NCBI GenBank assembly: GCA_903907865.1
Contig: CAIVPR010000098.1
Span: 89,304-153,303, forward strand
Direction: 5' to 3'
Origin: an uncultured Acidobacteriia bacterium
GTDB lineage: Bacteria; Acidobacteriota; Terriglobia; Bryobacterales; Bryobacteraceae
DNA length: 64,000 nucleotides
In this document: piece by piece, positions 63,762 to 64,000 of the stretch
Numbering within the stretch: position 1 is the stretch's first letter
Layout: each line of letters begins with the position of its first letter
Notes under the pieces: generated by a model
Told to the model about the DNA's origin: nothing
The model's input: the letters and a program-made list of their open reading frames with translations, nothing else
Database searches by the model: none
Position numbers and translations under genes: made by a program

Positions 63762-64000
63762 ATGCTCACGGAACGACAACTCGCCGCCAACCGCCAAAAC
63801 GCCCAACGCTCCACCGGCCCCCGCACGCCCGAAGGCAAGGCGGCCTGCTCACAAAATGCACTGCCCACCGTTGGAACTGGCCCCGACTTATCCCCCCAAT
63901 GCACAACGCAGAAAAGCGCCAATGGTCAACATGGTCGCCTTGCCGACGAAGTCCTCCTCGCCTGCGAGGACCGCAAACAATTCATCCGCTACTCCCGCCG
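63762..64000 (+). CDS. 'STGPRTPEGK' conserved acidobacterial protein (3' partial)
   Basis: ATG 63762 is preceded by GGAGGAA at seven bases. It opens 'MLTERQLAANRQNAQRSTGP' and 'RTPEGKAACSQNAL', the start of a family of unknown function very common in Acidobacteria. In relatives the phrase NAL is followed at once by (K)HGL. Here about 21 residues ('PTVGTGPDLSPQCTTQKSAN') separate it from 'QHGRLADEVLLACEDRKQFI', where family sequence resumes. The insertion keeps the frame. The gene runs off the window. Confidence 0.7.
   Translation, partial: MLTERQLAANRQNAQRSTGPRTPEGKAACSQNALPTVGTGPDLSPQCTTQKSANGQHGRLADEVLLACEDRKQFIRYSR

Overview
The window is about 64 kb of GC-rich DNA. I read it as Acidobacteriota, probably class Terriglobia and the Bryobacter/Solibacter lineage. 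The clues are a TIGR03435-family protein, two PEP-CTERM proteins, a PadR regulator followed by a protein starting with a 'YPREWRQRYG' prefix, and a terminal gene of the 'NRQNAQRSTGPRTPEGK' family. The giant IPT/TIG proteins and abundant Ser/Thr kinases with TPR tails also fit. The assignment rests on gene content, not on an rRNA or a database search. I saw no rRNA, tRNA, CRISPR array, prophage or intact insertion sequence.

Layout. 1-8.5 kb: a natural LptF-LptG fusion (cut by the left edge), a phosphoesterase, a fatty acid desaturase, a TIGR03435 protein, a minus-strand glycosidase-like propeller protein, a dienelactone-hydrolase-like esterase, an MFS carrier and a small membrane protein. 8.5-11.9 kb: a MacA/MacB-type exporter with permease and ATPase on separate genes. 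11.9-15.5 kb: a decayed Uma2 gene, a PadR regulator with a likely operator, a Wzz-like membrane protein, a phytanoyl-CoA dioxygenase-like protein and an intact brnTA toxin-antitoxin pair. 15.5-19.4 kb: a lipid kinase, ligA and a PEP-CTERM protein.

19.5-28 kb: a signalling and cell-wall operon laid out like the actinobacterial fhaA-fhaB-pstP-rodA-pbpA-pknA/B locus. The order is FHA protein, a 33-residue membrane peptide, PP2C phosphatase with a beta-helix tail, Ser/Thr kinase with TPR, a single-chain RodA-PbpA fusion, then a second FhaA-like protein. 28-29.3 kb: a tiny zinc-ribbon membrane protein (probably leaderless) and an FSP1/NDH-2-like flavoprotein. 29.4-32.8 kb, minus strand: a three-gene cassette (RuBisCO-like protein, DUF1537 kinase, 6PGDH-like dehydrogenase) matching the oiaX/T-oiaK-apnO genes of D-apionate catabolism. 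33-34.7 kb: an OLD-like ATPase plus DUF4276 pair, probably defensive. 34.7-36.8 kb: an HpcH/HpaI aldolase and an MFS carrier. 36.9-40.4 kb: another kinase-TPR protein, a candidate 37-residue peptide and a second PEP-CTERM protein.

40.6-61.8 kb: a roughly 10 kb tandem duplication, A1-B1-A2-B2. A1 and A2 are exported giants (2942 and 3111 residues) built of IPT/TIG and He_PIG modules. B1 and B2 are glycine-rich secreted proteins. The two giants are nearly identical in protein sequence for most of their length, yet carry different C-terminal blocks. A hairpin array lies between A2 and B2 only. 61.9-63.7 kb: decayed toxin-antitoxin loci (brnT with a frameshift next to an open brnA, a frameshifted MNT-HEPN pair, another MNT fragment). 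The window ends inside a conserved acidobacterial gene.

Dispersed features include three copies of a 20-base sequence, each within a hairpin downstream of a gene, and many starts that lie only a few bases after a -10-like hexamer, suggesting widespread leaderless or short-leader transcripts.
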